Positions 34,112 through 44,852 of a DNA stretch of 45,913 nt are shown piece by piece. The notes beneath the pieces were generated by a model. That model did no database searches and was not told where the DNA came from. It saw only the letters and a program-made list of their open reading frames with translations. The DNA is from Thermoanaerobaculia bacterium (GTDB lineage Bacteria > Acidobacteriota > Thermoanaerobaculia > Multivoradales > JAGPDF01): positions 1-45,913 of the forward strand of contig JAGPDF010000033.1 of NCBI GenBank assembly GCA_018057705.1, in the 5' to 3' direction. Within the stretch, counting starts at the first letter, position 1; each line of letters starts with the position of its first letter. The translations under genes were made by a program, and so were the position numbers.

Positions 34112-34563
34112 AATCGAGTCGCGGCTTCACCCTGACCGAGCTCCTGGTCGTGTGCGCGGTGCTCTCGATTCTCGCCGGGGTGACCTTCCCGACGGTCAAG
34201 TACACCCGCAAGCGGATGAAGGAGATCGAGCTTCACGCGCAACTGCGCGAGATGCGCTCGGCGATCGACGAGTTCAAGCGCTACAGCGACGCCGGCTTTC
34301 TGCCCATCGACTTCGGCACCGACGGCTATCCGAAGGACCTCGAGGTCCTGGTCGAGGGCGTCGATGTCGTCGGGCAGATCGACAAGAAGGCGCGATTCCT
34401 GCGCCGCATCGGCGTCGACCCGATGACCGGCGACGACGAATGGGGGCTACGCAGCTATCAGGACGAGCCCGACTCGTCGAGCTGGGGCGGGGAGAATGTC
34501 TACGACGTGTATTCGCTGTCGGGAGGTACGGGACTGAACGGGATCCCCTACTCGCAATGGTGA
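34108..34563 (+). CDS. Type II secretion pseudopilin (minor/GspG-like)
   Basis: A 151-residue prepilin-like protein. The leader is only six residues, ending in Gly, then 'FTLTELLVVCAVLSILAGV': F at +1 and E at +5 as needed for prepilin peptidase and pilus packing. The globular part contains 'RMKEIELHAQLREMRSAID' and 'DPMTGDDEWGLRSYQDEPD', the pattern of GspG-type calcium-site regions (D/E-rich near the end). ATG 34108 overlaps the secretin stop (ATGA). It may be a minor pseudopilin or a second GspG; which of the two is major cannot be told. Confidence 0.85.
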   Translation: MKSSRGFTLTELLVVCAVLSILAGVTFPTVKYTRKRMKEIELHAQLREMRSAIDEFKRYSDAGFLPIDFGTDGYPKDLEVLVEGVDVVGQIDKKARFLRRIGVDPMTGDDEWGLRSYQDEPDSSSWGGENVYDVYSLSGGTGLNGIPYSQW

Positions 34564-34985
34564 ACCTGCCGAAGAGGGGCCAGCGCGGTTTCACGCTGCT
34601 CGAGCTGATCATCGTCGTGGCGATCATCGGCATCCTGGCGACGATCGCCATGCCGGCGTTGAAGGACATGCCACGCCGGGCGAACGAGTCGGTGCTGAAG
34701 ACCAACCTGCGGACGATTCGCGACCTGATCGACCAGTACTACGGCGACCAGGGTCACTATCCGGAGAGCCTCGACGTGCTGGTCGAGAAGGGCTATGTCC
34801 GGATGGTCCCGTACGATCCGCTGACCAAGAGCGCCACCACCTGGAAGCTCATCTACGAGGAGCCCGATCCCCTGGCCGAGCCCGCCGAGACCGACCTGCC
34901 CGAAGGCGGAGAGCCGGGGATCATCGACGTGCGTTCCGGCTCGCCGCTGGTCGCGCTCGATGGCACCCCCTATGACACCTGGTAG
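34557..34985 (+). CDS. Type II secretion pseudopilin GspG-like
   Basis: A 142-residue pseudopilin. The leader ends at G11, followed by 'FTLLELIIVVAIIGILATIA', a nearly ideal major-pseudopilin helix with E at +5. Then come 'TIRDLIDQYYGDQGHYPESLDVLVEKGY' (in parts) and 'PYDPLTKSATTWKLI', matching the GspG core pattern of alpha1-C followed by the 'YP' and 'DPW'-like turns, though the usual 'GxDG' end is replaced by '[15 protein letters not shown]'. ATG 34557 overlaps the previous stop and gives the classic short leader. It is the most GspG-like of the three. Confidence 0.87.
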   Translation: MVNLPKRGQRGFTLLELIIVVAIIGILATIAMPALKDMPRRANESVLKTNLRTIRDLIDQYYGDQGHYPESLDVLVEKGYVRMVPYDPLTKSATTWKLIYEEPDPLAEPAETDLPEGGEPGIIDVRSGSPLVALDGTPYDTW

Positions 34986-35787
34986 CCGAACCGGGCTTCG
35001 GCCCGGGGGAAGGGCGGAGGGGGCGGGTCGCCGCCCGACGCCGCCCGGCGGCGCCCGGAAGCGTGGCGACGAGGGCTACAGCCTGGTCATGGTGGTGATG
35101 CTCATCACCGTCCTCAACATCATGGTCGCAATCGCGCTTCCCATGTGGAGCGGCATGATCCGGCGCGACAAAGAGGAGGAGCTGATCGCGCGCGGTCTGC
35201 AGTACGCCGAGGCGATCCGCGTCTTTCAGCGCCGCTTCGGCCGGCTGCCGGTGCAGCTCGACGAGCTGATCAAGGTCGAGCCGCGCTCGATCCGGCGGCT
35301 CTGGGAGGATCCGATGACCGGCAAACAGGATTGGATCCTGATCTTCGAGGGCACCCCCCCGGGGGGAGCGGGCTCTCCCGGTATCGACCCGCAGACCGGA
35401 TTGCCGCTGCCGCCTGCCGGAACCGATCCGCAGAATCCGCCGGGCTCCGGGGACGAGAATCTGCCGCCGCCGGTCGGACCGATCCGGGGCGTGCGGAGCC
35501 GGGCGACGGGGGAAGCCTTCAAGGTCTTCCTCGACCAGTCGGAGTACTCTGCCTGGGAGTTTCGCTCCGACCTCTTCTCGCGCTTTCGCGCGGCACCTTC
35601 GGAGAACGGTATCCCCCGCGTCTCGGCGCTCACTCTCGGGCGGCCGTTCCGCTATTCGAACACCGGCGCCGGGCAAGGCCCCGGCCAGTTTCCGCCCCCG
35701 GGCGGCCCGGGAAAGCCCGCTCCGGGGACGCAGAGGCCGACCCTGCGAGCGCAGCCTCAGCCCCCGCCTCCCGGCGAGAAGGAGTGA
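34972..35787 (+). CDS. Atypical pseudopilin-like protein lacking Glu5
   Basis: A 271-residue protein with a long basic leader (about 35 residues) ending 'KRGDEG', then '[20 protein letters not shown]'. If cleaved at that Gly the helix would begin Y-S-L-V-M, so the conserved Glu at +5 is replaced by Met, as in some tip-type minor pseudopilins (GspK lacks it in known systems). The soluble part has '[23 protein letters not shown]' (in parts) and a Pro/Gly-rich tail of about 60 residues. ATG 34972 overlaps the gspG-like stop; an in-frame ATG at 34960 is possible. It is likely to cap or initiate the pseudopilus; function inferred from context. Confidence 0.7.
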   Translation: MTPGSRTGLRPGGRAEGAGRRPTPPGGARKRGDEGYSLVMVVMLITVLNIMVAIALPMWSGMIRRDKEEELIARGLQYAEAIRVFQRRFGRLPVQLDELIKVEPRSIRRLWEDPMTGKQDWILIFEGTPPGGAGSPGIDPQTGLPLPPAGTDPQNPPGSGDENLPPPVGPIRGVRSRATGEAFKVFLDQSEYSAWEFRSDLFSRFRAAPSENGIPRVSALTLGRPFRYSNTGAGQGPGQFPPPGGPGKPAPGTQRPTLRAQPQPPPPGEKE

Positions 35788-35789
35788 CC

Positions 35790-36242
35790 GTGGATCTCCC
35801 GACCGTGCGTATCCGCCGCTGGCCTCACGCCGGCGATCTGCCGCTGCCTGCGCCGGCCACCGCCGGCAGCGCCGGCGCCGACCTGCGGGCAGCGGTCGAC
35901 GAGGAGCTCATCCTCGCGCCGGGGGGGCGCGCTCTCGTCCCGACCGGCTTCAGCGTCGAGATCCCGGCCGGCTGGGAGGGGCAGGTCCGGCCGCGCAGCG
36001 GCCTCGCCGCCCAGTTCGGACTGACGCTGCTCAACTCGCCGGGCACCATCGACAGCGACTATCGCGGAGAGGTCCGCGTGCTGTTGATCAACCACGGCTC
36101 CGAGCCGTTCACCGTGCGCCGCGGCGAGCGGCTCGCGCAGCTGGTCGTCGCACCCGCCCCGCGCATCCGTTTCGTCGAAGTCGAGGATCTCGCTCCGAGC
36201 CCGCGCGGCGAAGGCGGCTTCGGCTCGACCGGCCGCGGCTGA
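35790..36242 (+). CDS. dut: dUTP diphosphatase
   Basis: A 150-residue trimeric dUTPase, which splits dUTP to dUMP and pyrophosphate. All five motifs are present in order: 'AGADLRA' (28-34), 'PRSGLA' (68-73), '[11 protein letters not shown]' (85-95, catalytic D88 and stacking Y91), '[11 protein letters not shown]' (110-120) and '[12 protein letters not shown]' (139-150). GTG 35790 is chosen because AAGGAG lies five bases before it; GTG 35784, overlapping the previous stop as GTGA, is the alternative. It is the last gene of the secretion operon and ends 18 bases from a convergent gene, without a good terminator. Confidence 0.95.
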   Translation: MDLPTVRIRRWPHAGDLPLPAPATAGSAGADLRAAVDEELILAPGGRALVPTGFSVEIPAGWEGQVRPRSGLAAQFGLTLLNSPGTIDSDYRGEVRVLLINHGSEPFTVRRGERLAQLVVAPAPRIRFVEVEDLAPSPRGEGGFGSTGRG

Positions 36243-36260
36243 GTCTTCGGACCCCGGGCG

Positions 36261-36488
36261 CTAGCGCTCCGGTGGTTCCGGATCGGGCTTGGCCACCAGC
36301 CCGAGCAGCAGGTCGTGAACCAAGGTGCGCAACTCCAGCGTGTACTCCGTGACGTCGCGCAGCCGGTCCTCGATCTGCTCGAGGCTGGCGCGTCCCGGTC
36401 CGGCGCCGCGGGCGCGCAACCGGTAGGAGAGCCGGTCGTCCAGAGACTCGAGCCGGTCATGCACATCCTTGAGGCGTTTTGGGTCCAT
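36261..36488 (-). CDS. Small hypothetical helical protein
   Basis: A 75-residue protein, charged and helical with regular Leu spacing (DVHDRLESLDDRLSYRL, then EQIEDRLRDVTEYTLELRTL), suggesting a short coiled coil. No signal peptide and no cysteine. It begins four bases after the stop of a cytochrome gene and is the last gene of a long minus-strand run. I recognise no family. Its coding status rests on tight packing with the upstream gene and on an ordinary ATG start. Confidence 0.55.
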   Translation of the reverse strand: MDPKRLKDVHDRLESLDDRLSYRLRARGAGPGRASLEQIEDRLRDVTEYTLELRTLVHDLLLGLVAKPDPEPPER

Positions 36489-36492
36489 ACCC

Positions 36493-36918
36493 TTACCTCG
36501 CTGGTTGACCTTGCTGTTCGGACGCCGGCAGCTCGAGGACGTAGTCGACGAGGAGCTCGATATCGCCGAGCTCGAGCTTGTGGGAGAACGCCGGCATCGA
36601 GCCCGAGCCCTGGCTGATGCGCAGGTAGAGCGGTCCGCGCGCCTTGCGGCGCAGGAGCGGCGAGCGCTGAAGGTCGCTGTTGGGAGAGAGCGCGACCATC
36701 CGCGGGTCCCCCCGGCCGTCGTCGCCGTGGCAGCGGGCGCAGTGCTCGGTATAGAGGTCGGAGGCGCTCTTGCCGGAGGTCGGCGGTCCGCAGCCGGCGA
36801 CCCCGGGCACGACGGCGGCCGCGAGCGCGCAGAGCGCGAAGCCGGCCCGGTGGCCGGAGCGTCTGGCGATCGCGGCGCGCGCCGCGATCGTCGCGCGCCG
36901 GATGCGCCCCGGACTCAC
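36493..36918 (-). CDS. Monohaem c-type cytochrome, probable lipoprotein
   Basis: A 141-residue class I c-type cytochrome. A basic, hydrophobic leader ends in a lipobox VAGC (C43), suggesting membrane anchoring. The haem site is C60-A-R-C63-H64, and M108 in 'GSGSMPAF' is the likely sixth ligand. It should carry electrons in the periplasm. The GTG start at 36918 overlaps the stop of the second cytochrome gene upstream (GTGA), so the two are made together, perhaps as partners in one electron chain. No oxidase or dehydrogenase that would use them is in the window. Confidence 0.87.
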   Translation of the reverse strand: MSPGRIRRATIAARAAIARRSGHRAGFALCALAAAVVPGVAGCGPPTSGKSASDLYTEHCARCHGDDGRGDPRMVALSPNSDLQRSPLLRRKARGPLYLRISQGSGSMPAFSHKLELGDIELLVDYVLELPASEQQGQPAR

Positions 36919-37343
36919 TGGGCGGCCTCCCCGCGGAGCTTGCGCAGGTAGCCTAAAAGGGCGCGCATCTCTTCGCGCGTCAGGTTGTCGCGTGCCGGCA
37001 TCTTGCCGAAGATCCCCTCGCGGATGATGGTCTCGATCGTCCCGTCGTCGCCGTAGTTTCTCCAGCTGTTGTCGGTCAGGTCGGCAAACTCCTCGCTCAT
37101 GTAGCGGGCCGTGTTGCCGCGCCCGTCGACGCCGTGGCAGGTGGCGCAGTGGCGGCGATAGACCCGTTCTCCCGGGTCCTTGGGTCCGACAAGCCCGCAG
37201 CCCGAGGTCGCGAGGGCGAGCGCCGGGAGCAGCAGGCCGAGCGAGAGGAGCGATCGGAGCGATCGGAACGATCGGAGCGATCGGTGCGAGCGGTGCGAGC
37301 GCAGTGACTGGCGTGAGCGCCGGAGGCCGGCAAACGGGTTCAC
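36915..37343 (-). CDS. Monohaem c-type cytochrome with SxR-repeat leader
   Basis: A 142-residue cytochrome c. The haem site is C66-A-T-C69-H70, and M115 in 'GIFGKMPARD' is the probable axial ligand. The export signal (LLSLGLLLPALALATSGC) ends at a lipobox-like Cys49. It is preceded by about 30 residues made of S-x-R triplets (SLR, SHR, SHR, SLR, SFR, SLR), giving an unusually long, strongly basic n-region. Start GTG 37343 lies four bases after the SDR stop. It overlaps the next cytochrome gene by four bases. If a start inside the repeat is used instead, the n-region would be shorter, but no ATG is available there. Confidence 0.85.
   Translation of the reverse strand: MNPFAGLRRSRQSLRSHRSHRSLRSFRSLRSLLSLGLLLPALALATSGCGLVGPKDPGERVYRRHCATCHGVDGRGNTARYMSEEFADLTDNSWRNYGDDGTIETIIREGIFGKMPARDNLTREEMRALLGYLRKLRGEAAQ
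37243..37305. repeat. Seven tandem 9-bp units inside a cytochrome leader
   Basis: On the plus strand the units are variants of GATCGGAGC (four nearly identical, flanked by diverged GAGAGGAGC, GAGCGGTGC, GAGCGCAGT). The period is nine bases, so the coding frame is kept and each unit encodes Ser-x-Arg on the minus strand. Two weaker units may follow to 37323. Confidence 0.8.
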
Positions 37344-37347
37344 CGCG

Positions 37348-38106
37348 TCATTCCTTCGGCCGCCGGTGGATGAGCATGGTCGTCGCCTGGTCGCGCGGGC
37401 GGATGACGATCTCGTCGATGTCGACGTGCGACGGCCGGGTCGCCACCCAGCGCACCGCCTCGGCGATGTCCTCGGCGCAGAGCGGCGTCATCCCTTCGTA
37501 GACCTTCTTCGCGCGCTCCCGGTCGCCCTCGAAGCGCACCAGCGCGAACTCGGTCTCGGCGAGCCCCGGCAGGATCTCGGTCACCCGCACCGGCTGGCCG
37601 AGGAGCTCGAGACGCAGCGTCCGGGTGAGAGCGTGCAGGGCGTGCTTCGAGGCGGCATAGCCGCCGCCGCCGGGATAGGTCTCGACGCCGGCGATCGAGC
37701 CGAGGTTGACGATCAGGCCGTCGCCAGAGGCGACGAGCTGCGGCAGGAGGGTGCGCGTCATGCGCAGCACGCCGAGAACGTTGAGCTCGAACATGGCGCG
37801 CCACTTGTCATCGACCGAGGCGGCGAGACTCTCGGCGCCGAAGGCGTTGCCGGCGTTGTTCACCAGCACGTCGACCCTGTCGAGCGTGCCGCAGAACGCC
37901 GCGACGCTCGCCTCATCCGTGACGTCGAGCGCCTGGTAGCGCGCCCCCAGCGGCTCGGCGATCGCCGCCAACCGCTCCACCCGCCGCGCCCCGAGCACGA
38001 CCGAAAACCCCTCGCCCGCCAGCGCCCGCGCCGTCGCCGCTCCGAAGCCCGAGCTCGCCCCCGTCACCACCGCCACGCGACCCGTATTCACGCTGTTCAT
38101 CGGCAT
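37348..38106 (-). CDS. Short-chain dehydrogenase/reductase (YdfG/serine-dehydrogenase-like)
   Basis: A 252-residue classical SDR. 'VVTGASSGFGAATARALA' is the dinucleotide loop (TGxxxGxG), 'LVNNAGNAFG' the NNAG motif, and the catalytic Ser, Tyr and Lys are in 'NLGSIAG' and 'YAASKHALHALTRTL' (Ser and Tyr 13 residues apart, YxxxK). 'ARR' after the second strand suggests NADP preference. The C-terminus 'VDIDEIVIRPRDQA' resembles the YdfG/3-hydroxy acid dehydrogenase group, which oxidises L-allo-threonine and related 3-hydroxy acids; this substrate is an inference. ATG 38106 or 38100 can serve. It lies about 60 bases after nth and directly upstream of the cytochrome pair. Confidence 0.87.
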   Translation of the reverse strand: MPMNSVNTGRVAVVTGASSGFGAATARALAGEGFSVVLGARRVERLAAIAEPLGARYQALDVTDEASVAAFCGTLDRVDVLVNNAGNAFGAESLAASVDDKWRAMFELNVLGVLRMTRTLLPQLVASGDGLIVNLGSIAGVETYPGGGGYAASKHALHALTRTLRLELLGQPVRVTEILPGLAETEFALVRFEGDRERAKKVYEGMTPLCAEDIAEAVRWVATRPSHVDIDEIVIRPRDQATTMLIHRRPKE

Positions 38107-38164
38107 GGAAGTGTACCCGATGGCCGGCGCAGCCAGGGTGAACTGTCTCGCTCGATGCTCTCGG

Positions 38165-38857
38165 CTAAGGCGCTGCCGACGGGCAGAGGTCGGCGAGGAA
38201 GCAGTTGGCGCAGAGAGGTTTGCGGGCGTTGCAGATCTTCCTGCCGTGGTCGATGAGGAGGTGGGAGAGGAGGGTCCAGTCGGGGCGCGGGAAGAGGGGG
38301 ATCAGGTCCTGTTCGATCTTCACCGGGTCGGTGGCGCGGGTGAGGCCGAGGCGGCCGGCGAGGCGGCCGACGTGGGTGTCGACGACGACGCCTTCGTTCA
38401 TGCCGAAGGCGTTGCCGAGGACGACGTTGGCGGTCTTCCGGCCGACGCCGGGGAGCTGCACCAGCTCGGCCATCGTGCGCGGCACCTCGCCGCCGTGGCG
38501 CTCGATAAGGGCTCGGCCGAGGCCCTGCAGCGACTTCGCCTTGTTGCGGAAGAAGCCGGTGGATTGAATCAGCCCTTCGAGCTCCCCGGTGGAGATCTCC
38601 GCGTAGTGCGCGGGCGTCGGACAGGCCGCGAAGAGCGCCGGAGTGACCATGTTGACCCGCACGTCGGTGCACTGCGCCGAGAGGACCGTGGCGACGACGA
38701 GCTCGAGTGCGTTGCGGTGGTCGAGGGCGCAATGCGCTTCCGGATACGCGGTCTTGAGCCGCGCCAGGATCTCCCCGGCCCGCGCCGCGCGCTCCGCGGC
38801 CGACTCGCGCGGGCGCTTCGCGCGCGGGCCCGCGCTCGCCTTCGCTTTCTGAACCAG
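38165..38857 (-). CDS. nth: Endonuclease III
   Basis: A DNA glycosylase/AP lyase of about 230 residues for oxidised pyrimidines. The helix-hairpin-helix '[12 protein letters not shown]' carries catalytic K141, and D160 is in '[13 protein letters not shown]'. The 4Fe-4S ligands C209-x6-C216-x2-C219-x5-C225 are complete. No ATG, GTG or TTG is found in frame between the upstream stop and the conserved domain. A CTG at 38857, with AAGGA ending six bases before it, is the best candidate and sits directly after the stop of the upstream gene. The basic leader ([17 protein letters not shown]) is variable in the family. Confidence 0.9.
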   Translation of the reverse strand: MVQKAKASAGPRAKRPRESAAERAARAGEILARLKTAYPEAHCALDHRNALELVVATVLSAQCTDVRVNMVTPALFAACPTPAHYAEISTGELEGLIQSTGFFRNKAKSLQGLGRALIERHGGEVPRTMAELVQLPGVGRKTANVVLGNAFGMNEGVVVDTHVGRLAGRLGLTRATDPVKIEQDLIPLFPRPDWTLLSHLLIDHGRKICNARKPLCANCFLADLCPSAAP

Positions 38858-38859
38858 GA

Positions 38860-39204
38860 CTAGTCCTTGTCGAACAGCGCCCGCAGGAGCATGTTGTAGA
38901 TCGCGAGGAAGAGGCCGCCCGCCATCGCCCAGAGGAAGCTGTCGACGCGGAAGCCGGCGAGGAAGAAATCGACCAGCCAGACCATCAGGCCGTTGATCAC
39001 CAGGAAGAAGAGGCCCAGCGTCACGACGACGAACGGCAGCGACAGGAGCGTCACGATCGGTTTGACCAGCAGGTTCACCGCCCCGAGGACGAAGCCAGCG
39101 AGCAGCAGATAGAGCAGGCCGCCGTCGTAGTGGATGCCGGGCAGCAGCTTCGATGCGGCCCAGAGACCCAGGCCGTTCAGCACGATGCGGACGAGAAGGC
39201 TCAT
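38860..39204 (-). CDS. Phage-holin-family-4 / YvlD-like membrane protein
   Basis: A 114-residue protein with four membrane helices (about 5-20, 28-50, 55-75, 85-108). The family signatures are '[23 protein letters not shown]' (in parts) and '[26 protein letters not shown]'. Members are often called 'phage holin family' but are ordinary chromosomal membrane proteins of unknown function, related to Bacillus YvlD. ATG 39204 overlaps the Nudix stop by four bases; its TAG is followed two bases later by the CTG proposed for nth. Confidence 0.85.
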   Translation of the reverse strand: MSLLVRIVLNGLGLWAASKLLPGIHYDGGLLYLLLAGFVLGAVNLLVKPIVTLLSLPFVVVTLGLFFLVINGLMVWLVDFFLAGFRVDSFLWAMAGGLFLAIYNMLLRALFDKD

Positions 39205-39674
39205 TCTGAGGCTCCTTCGGAAGGGGGAGGTTCCGCCTGGCGTTCGCGCGCGATACGCCAGGCCTGTTCGGCAACCCTGCGGTCGTTGGCGTGCGAGAGT
39301 CGGGAGATCGCCTCCTGCCAGGTGAACCAGCGCGCGGTCACCACCTCGCGCGGCTCGAAGTCGGCCTCGCTGCCGCTCTCGTAGGTGAGCAGGAAATAGT
39401 CGACATGCTTGCGGATCCGGTGGACGCCGCGCTCGACGAAGGTGTAGTCGACGCCGGAAAGGGCCGCGACGATCGAGCCGGTGACGCCGGTCTCCTCGCG
39501 CACCTCGCGCACCGCCGCCTCCGCCGGCAGCTCGCCGGCCTCGAGATGACCCTTCGGCAGCTGCCAGCGGCGGCCGCCGGCGGTCGCGATCAGCAGGACC
39601 TCGTCGCCGCGCATCACCAGTCCGCCGGCGGAGTGCTGCTCGCTCGCGACCGTCGAGGGGGAGGAAGGCTTCAC
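39201..39674 (-). CDS. Nudix hydrolase
   Basis: A 157-residue Nudix enzyme. The Nudix box '[23 protein letters not shown]' (G-x5-E-x7-R-E-x2-E-E-x-G, read in parts) is complete, so Mg-dependent cleavage of a nucleoside diphosphate-linked substrate is expected. 'WQLPKGHLE' and 'DYFLLTY' resemble the Ap4A/diadenosine-type group, but specificity is not determinable. GTG 39674 overlaps the pdxH stop (GTGA) and is preferred; a GTG at 39692 adds six residues. Confidence 0.88.
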   Translation of the reverse strand: MKPSSPSTVASEQHSAGGLVMRGDEVLLIATAGGRRWQLPKGHLEAGELPAEAAVREVREETGVTGSIVAALSGVDYTFVERGVHRIRKHVDYFLLTYESGSEADFEPREVVTARWFTWQEAISRLSHANDRRVAEQAWRIARERQAEPPPSEGASE

Positions 39675-40294
39675 GGGCTCAACCGATCGCACCGCCAGAC
39701 CCCCTCCTCGAGGAGGAAGCGGCGGCGCTCGTGGAGTCGGCTCTTCTTGCCCTGCCAGAACTCGATCGCCCCCGGCCGCAGGAGATAGCCCCCCCAGTGC
39801 GGGGGGCGCGGGATCGACCGGCCGAAGTAGCGCGACTCGGTTGCGATCACCTTGCGCAGCAGCGCGAAACGCGAATGGAGCGGCTGACTCTGCGCCGATG
39901 CCCAGGCGCCGAGCTGCGAGCCGCGCGGTCGGGTGAGGAAATAGGCGTCGGACTCGGCGGCGGAGAGGCGCTCGATCGCCCCCTCGGCGCGCACCTGCAT
40001 CTCGAGCCAGGCCCAGTGCCAGCAGAGCGCGGCGCGCGGATTCTCTTCGAGCTCGCGCCCCTTGCGGCTCTCGTAATTGGAATAGAACAGGAATCCGCGC
40101 TCGTCGACCCCCTTGAGCAGCACCATCCGGGCGCTCGGCGCGCCCGAAGCATCGGCCGTGGCGAGCGTCATGGCGGTCGGATCGGTCGGCGCATCCTGGG
40201 AGATCCGCGCGAAGAGGGCTTGGAATTCGGCGATTGGATCCAGGAGATCCAGCGAATCGTCGCCGGCGCGTCCGTCGTGGGGCGGCGTGGCCAT
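39671..40294 (-). CDS. pdxH: Pyridoxamine/pyridoxine 5'-phosphate oxidase
   Basis: A 207-residue FMN enzyme that makes pyridoxal 5'-phosphate, the last step of vitamin B6 synthesis and salvage. 'PSARMVLLKGVDERGFLFYSNYESRKGREL' (in parts) holds the FMN-phosphate contacts (RMVLLK, SRK), and 'RPPHWGGYLLRPGAIEFWQG' and the final 'RLSP' (RLAP in most) are the substrate-binding signatures. 'SAQSQPL' is the conserved Gln/Ser turn. The start overlaps the yqgE stop by one base (TGATG). Confidence 0.95.
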   Translation of the reverse strand: MATPPHDGRAGDDSLDLLDPIAEFQALFARISQDAPTDPTAMTLATADASGAPSARMVLLKGVDERGFLFYSNYESRKGRELEENPRAALCWHWAWLEMQVRAEGAIERLSAAESDAYFLTRPRGSQLGAWASAQSQPLHSRFALLRKVIATESRYFGRSIPRPPHWGGYLLRPGAIEFWQGKKSRLHERRRFLLEEGVWRCDRLSP

Positions 40295-40881
40295 CAGTTC
40301 GCCGGGCTCTCCGGTTCGTTTGCGGTCCAGGCCGGCAGCGTCGAAGGGTCGACCCCGACCGAGGCGACCGCCGCCTCCCAGACCGCCTCCGTCGTGTCGC
40401 CGAAGACGAGGTCGGGATCGACCGGCGCGACCAGCCAGTCGTTGCGCAGGATCTCGCTCACCAGCTGTCCGTTGCCCCAGCCGGCATAACCCAGAAAGAG
40501 GCGGAAGCGGTAGGGCGGCCGTCCGGCGAGCGTCGCGAGCTCGCCGATGTGCTGCGTCAGGTGGATGCCCGGATAGACCTCGGTCGCCGCCTCGAGGGGC
40601 GGCAGTTCGTCTCCCGCGCCGGAGTAGAGGACGGTGCCCACCTGCGGCTGCACCGGCCCGCCGAACTGCGCCAGCTCGTCGACGTCCCCTCCCCAGGGGA
40701 GCTTCAAGTCGGTGAGGATCTCGGCCACCTTGAGCTCGGTCCGGCGATTGACGATGAAGCCGAAGCTCCCTTCGTCCTCATGGGCGAGCAGCAGGATGAC
40801 GCTCTTGCGGAAGAACGGATCGGCCACCTGGGGCATGGCGAGGAGCAGCAGCGGCGGGACAAGAGCGGACGGCGACGGCAC
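40294..40881 (-). CDS. UPF0301/YqgE (AlgH) family protein
   Basis: A 195-residue protein. '[35 protein letters not shown]' (in parts) is the YqgE hallmark (P.M.D..F..SV..++ H...G..G.++N), and '[14 protein letters not shown]' and '[16 protein letters not shown]' (GYAGW, QLE in most relatives; QLV here) follow. The family includes AlgH but no biochemical role is firmly established. The start is a GTG. It is followed by pdxH with a one-base overlap and is preceded by 46 bases separating it from the zinc-ribbon gene. Confidence 0.88.
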   Translation of the reverse strand: MPSPSALVPPLLLLAMPQVADPFFRKSVILLLAHEDEGSFGFIVNRRTELKVAEILTDLKLPWGGDVDELAQFGGPVQPQVGTVLYSGAGDELPPLEAATEVYPGIHLTQHIGELATLAGRPPYRFRLFLGYAGWGNGQLVSEILRNDWLVAPVDPDLVFGDTTEAVWEAAVASVGVDPSTLPAWTANEPESPAN

Positions 40882-40927
40882 CCGGAGATTCTATCCGCTC
40901 CCGGGCCGGCATTCCCGGCGCGGCGCT

Positions 40928-41962
40928 TCAGCGCAGACGCCCGGCGCCGAGCACGAAATCGACGAGGCTGCCGAGCATGTCGAGCCAGTGCCTCTCCGGA
41001 CTCTGTTCCACCTCCAGGTCCTGGAGCTCCTTCTTCGCCCTCGCCGCGCGCCGCTCGGCCTCGCGACGTTCCTCGGCGAGGCGTGCTTCGCTCCTTCCGA
41101 GGCCCCCGGCCCGGATCCAGGCGAGGACGCCGTCGAGCTCCGCGGCATCGAACCAGAGCCCGTCCGTGCCGCAGACGTCGATCACGATGCCGGAGGCGCC
41201 GGCGAAGTTCCGCCGGATCATGAGCTTTTGGCAGACTGGACAGGGGCGGTAGGCGACCGGCGCCGCCGTGCGCGCCGCGCCCGGCGGCACCGCGCTGACC
41301 GGTGCCTGAGGCCGGGCGAGCGATTCCGCGACGACTTCACGCCGGGCGCGCTGTTGCAGCGATTCGAAGGTCGTGTGCCCGAGCCAGATGCCGGCGCAGC
41401 TGCCGCATTCGAGCATCGCCAGGGCGGTGGCGGCGTCCGGGATCCGCCGGCTGGAGAGCGGGCGCGCCGGCCTGCAGGAGGGGCAGGAGAACTCGGTACG
41501 CTCTCCGACCACCCCCTCGGGCGCGATCTCGCTGCCGCAGGCGTGGCAGAAACGCTGGCGGTCGCCGATCCGCGAAGCGCAGACCGGACAGATCGTGTTG
41601 CGCGCCCCCTCCCCGAGGGCAAACGGCGCGGCGCAGAAGGTGCAGTTCACCGCGCCGGCCGCCCGGGGCGCGCCGCACGCGGCGCAGCGCACGACCGGCG
41701 CCTCCTGCGGCGCGCTCGCGGGCACTTCGAGCAGGGCGCCACACAGGCAATGAAAGCGTTCCCCCGGCGCGAGCTCGCCGGCGTCGAACTGCTTGCAGCA
41801 GCTCCCGCAGCGCACCAGTCGGCGGTACTTCGTCTGCGGTTTCGCGGCCTTCTGCGGGCGGCCGGGCCGGCCGGGTCCTTCGGGAGGGGCGGGAGGGGCG
41901 GGAGGCGCGGGGCGCCCGGGGCGTTTGGGACGGTCGGCTGGCGGTGCGGGGGAATCGGACAT
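40928..41962 (-). CDS. Multi-zinc-ribbon protein with TFIIB-type (PF13453-like) domain
   Basis: A 344-residue protein. A Pro/Arg-rich disordered start (about 45 residues) precedes successive cysteine pairs: C52-x2-C55 with CLC, CAAC with CTFC, CPVC with CHAC, CPSC with CGSC, and CPVC with a final [14 protein letters not shown]. That gives four complete zinc-ribbon quartets and a fifth in which the last Cys is replaced by Asp. The fifth is the zf-TFIIB-type domain ('[12 protein letters not shown]'). The end is a charged helix ([19 protein letters not shown]) and a short hydrophobic patch. Function unknown. It is divergent from aconitase and may lead the yqgE-pdxH run. Confidence 0.75.
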   Translation of the reverse strand: MSDSPAPPADRPKRPGRPAPPAPPAPPEGPGRPGRPQKAAKPQTKYRRLVRCGSCCKQFDAGELAPGERFHCLCGALLEVPASAPQEAPVVRCAACGAPRAAGAVNCTFCAAPFALGEGARNTICPVCASRIGDRQRFCHACGSEIAPEGVVGERTEFSCPSCRPARPLSSRRIPDAATALAMLECGSCAGIWLGHTTFESLQQRARREVVAESLARPQAPVSAVPPGAARTAAPVAYRPCPVCQKLMIRRNFAGASGIVIDVCGTDGLWFDAAELDGVLAWIRAGGLGRSEARLAEERREAERRAARAKKELQDLEVEQSPERHWLDMLGSLVDFVLGAGRLR

Positions 41963-42052
41963 GGGCGCTCGCAGGGAGAGTCTAACCGCGAGCGTGCGAT
42001 ATCGTTCACCGGCAGCTTGCAAGTCCGCCGCTTCGGGAAGGGAGCCCACCCC

Positions 42053-44851
<2,799 letters not shown>

Positions 44852-44852
44852 G

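Noticed and set aside
38165-39274. A frameshift fusion between the small membrane protein and endonuclease III.
   Set aside because: The frame is open upstream, but the encoded residues are a shadow of the membrane-protein and Nudix genes. No slippery sequence is seen before the TAG. A CTG restart is simpler.
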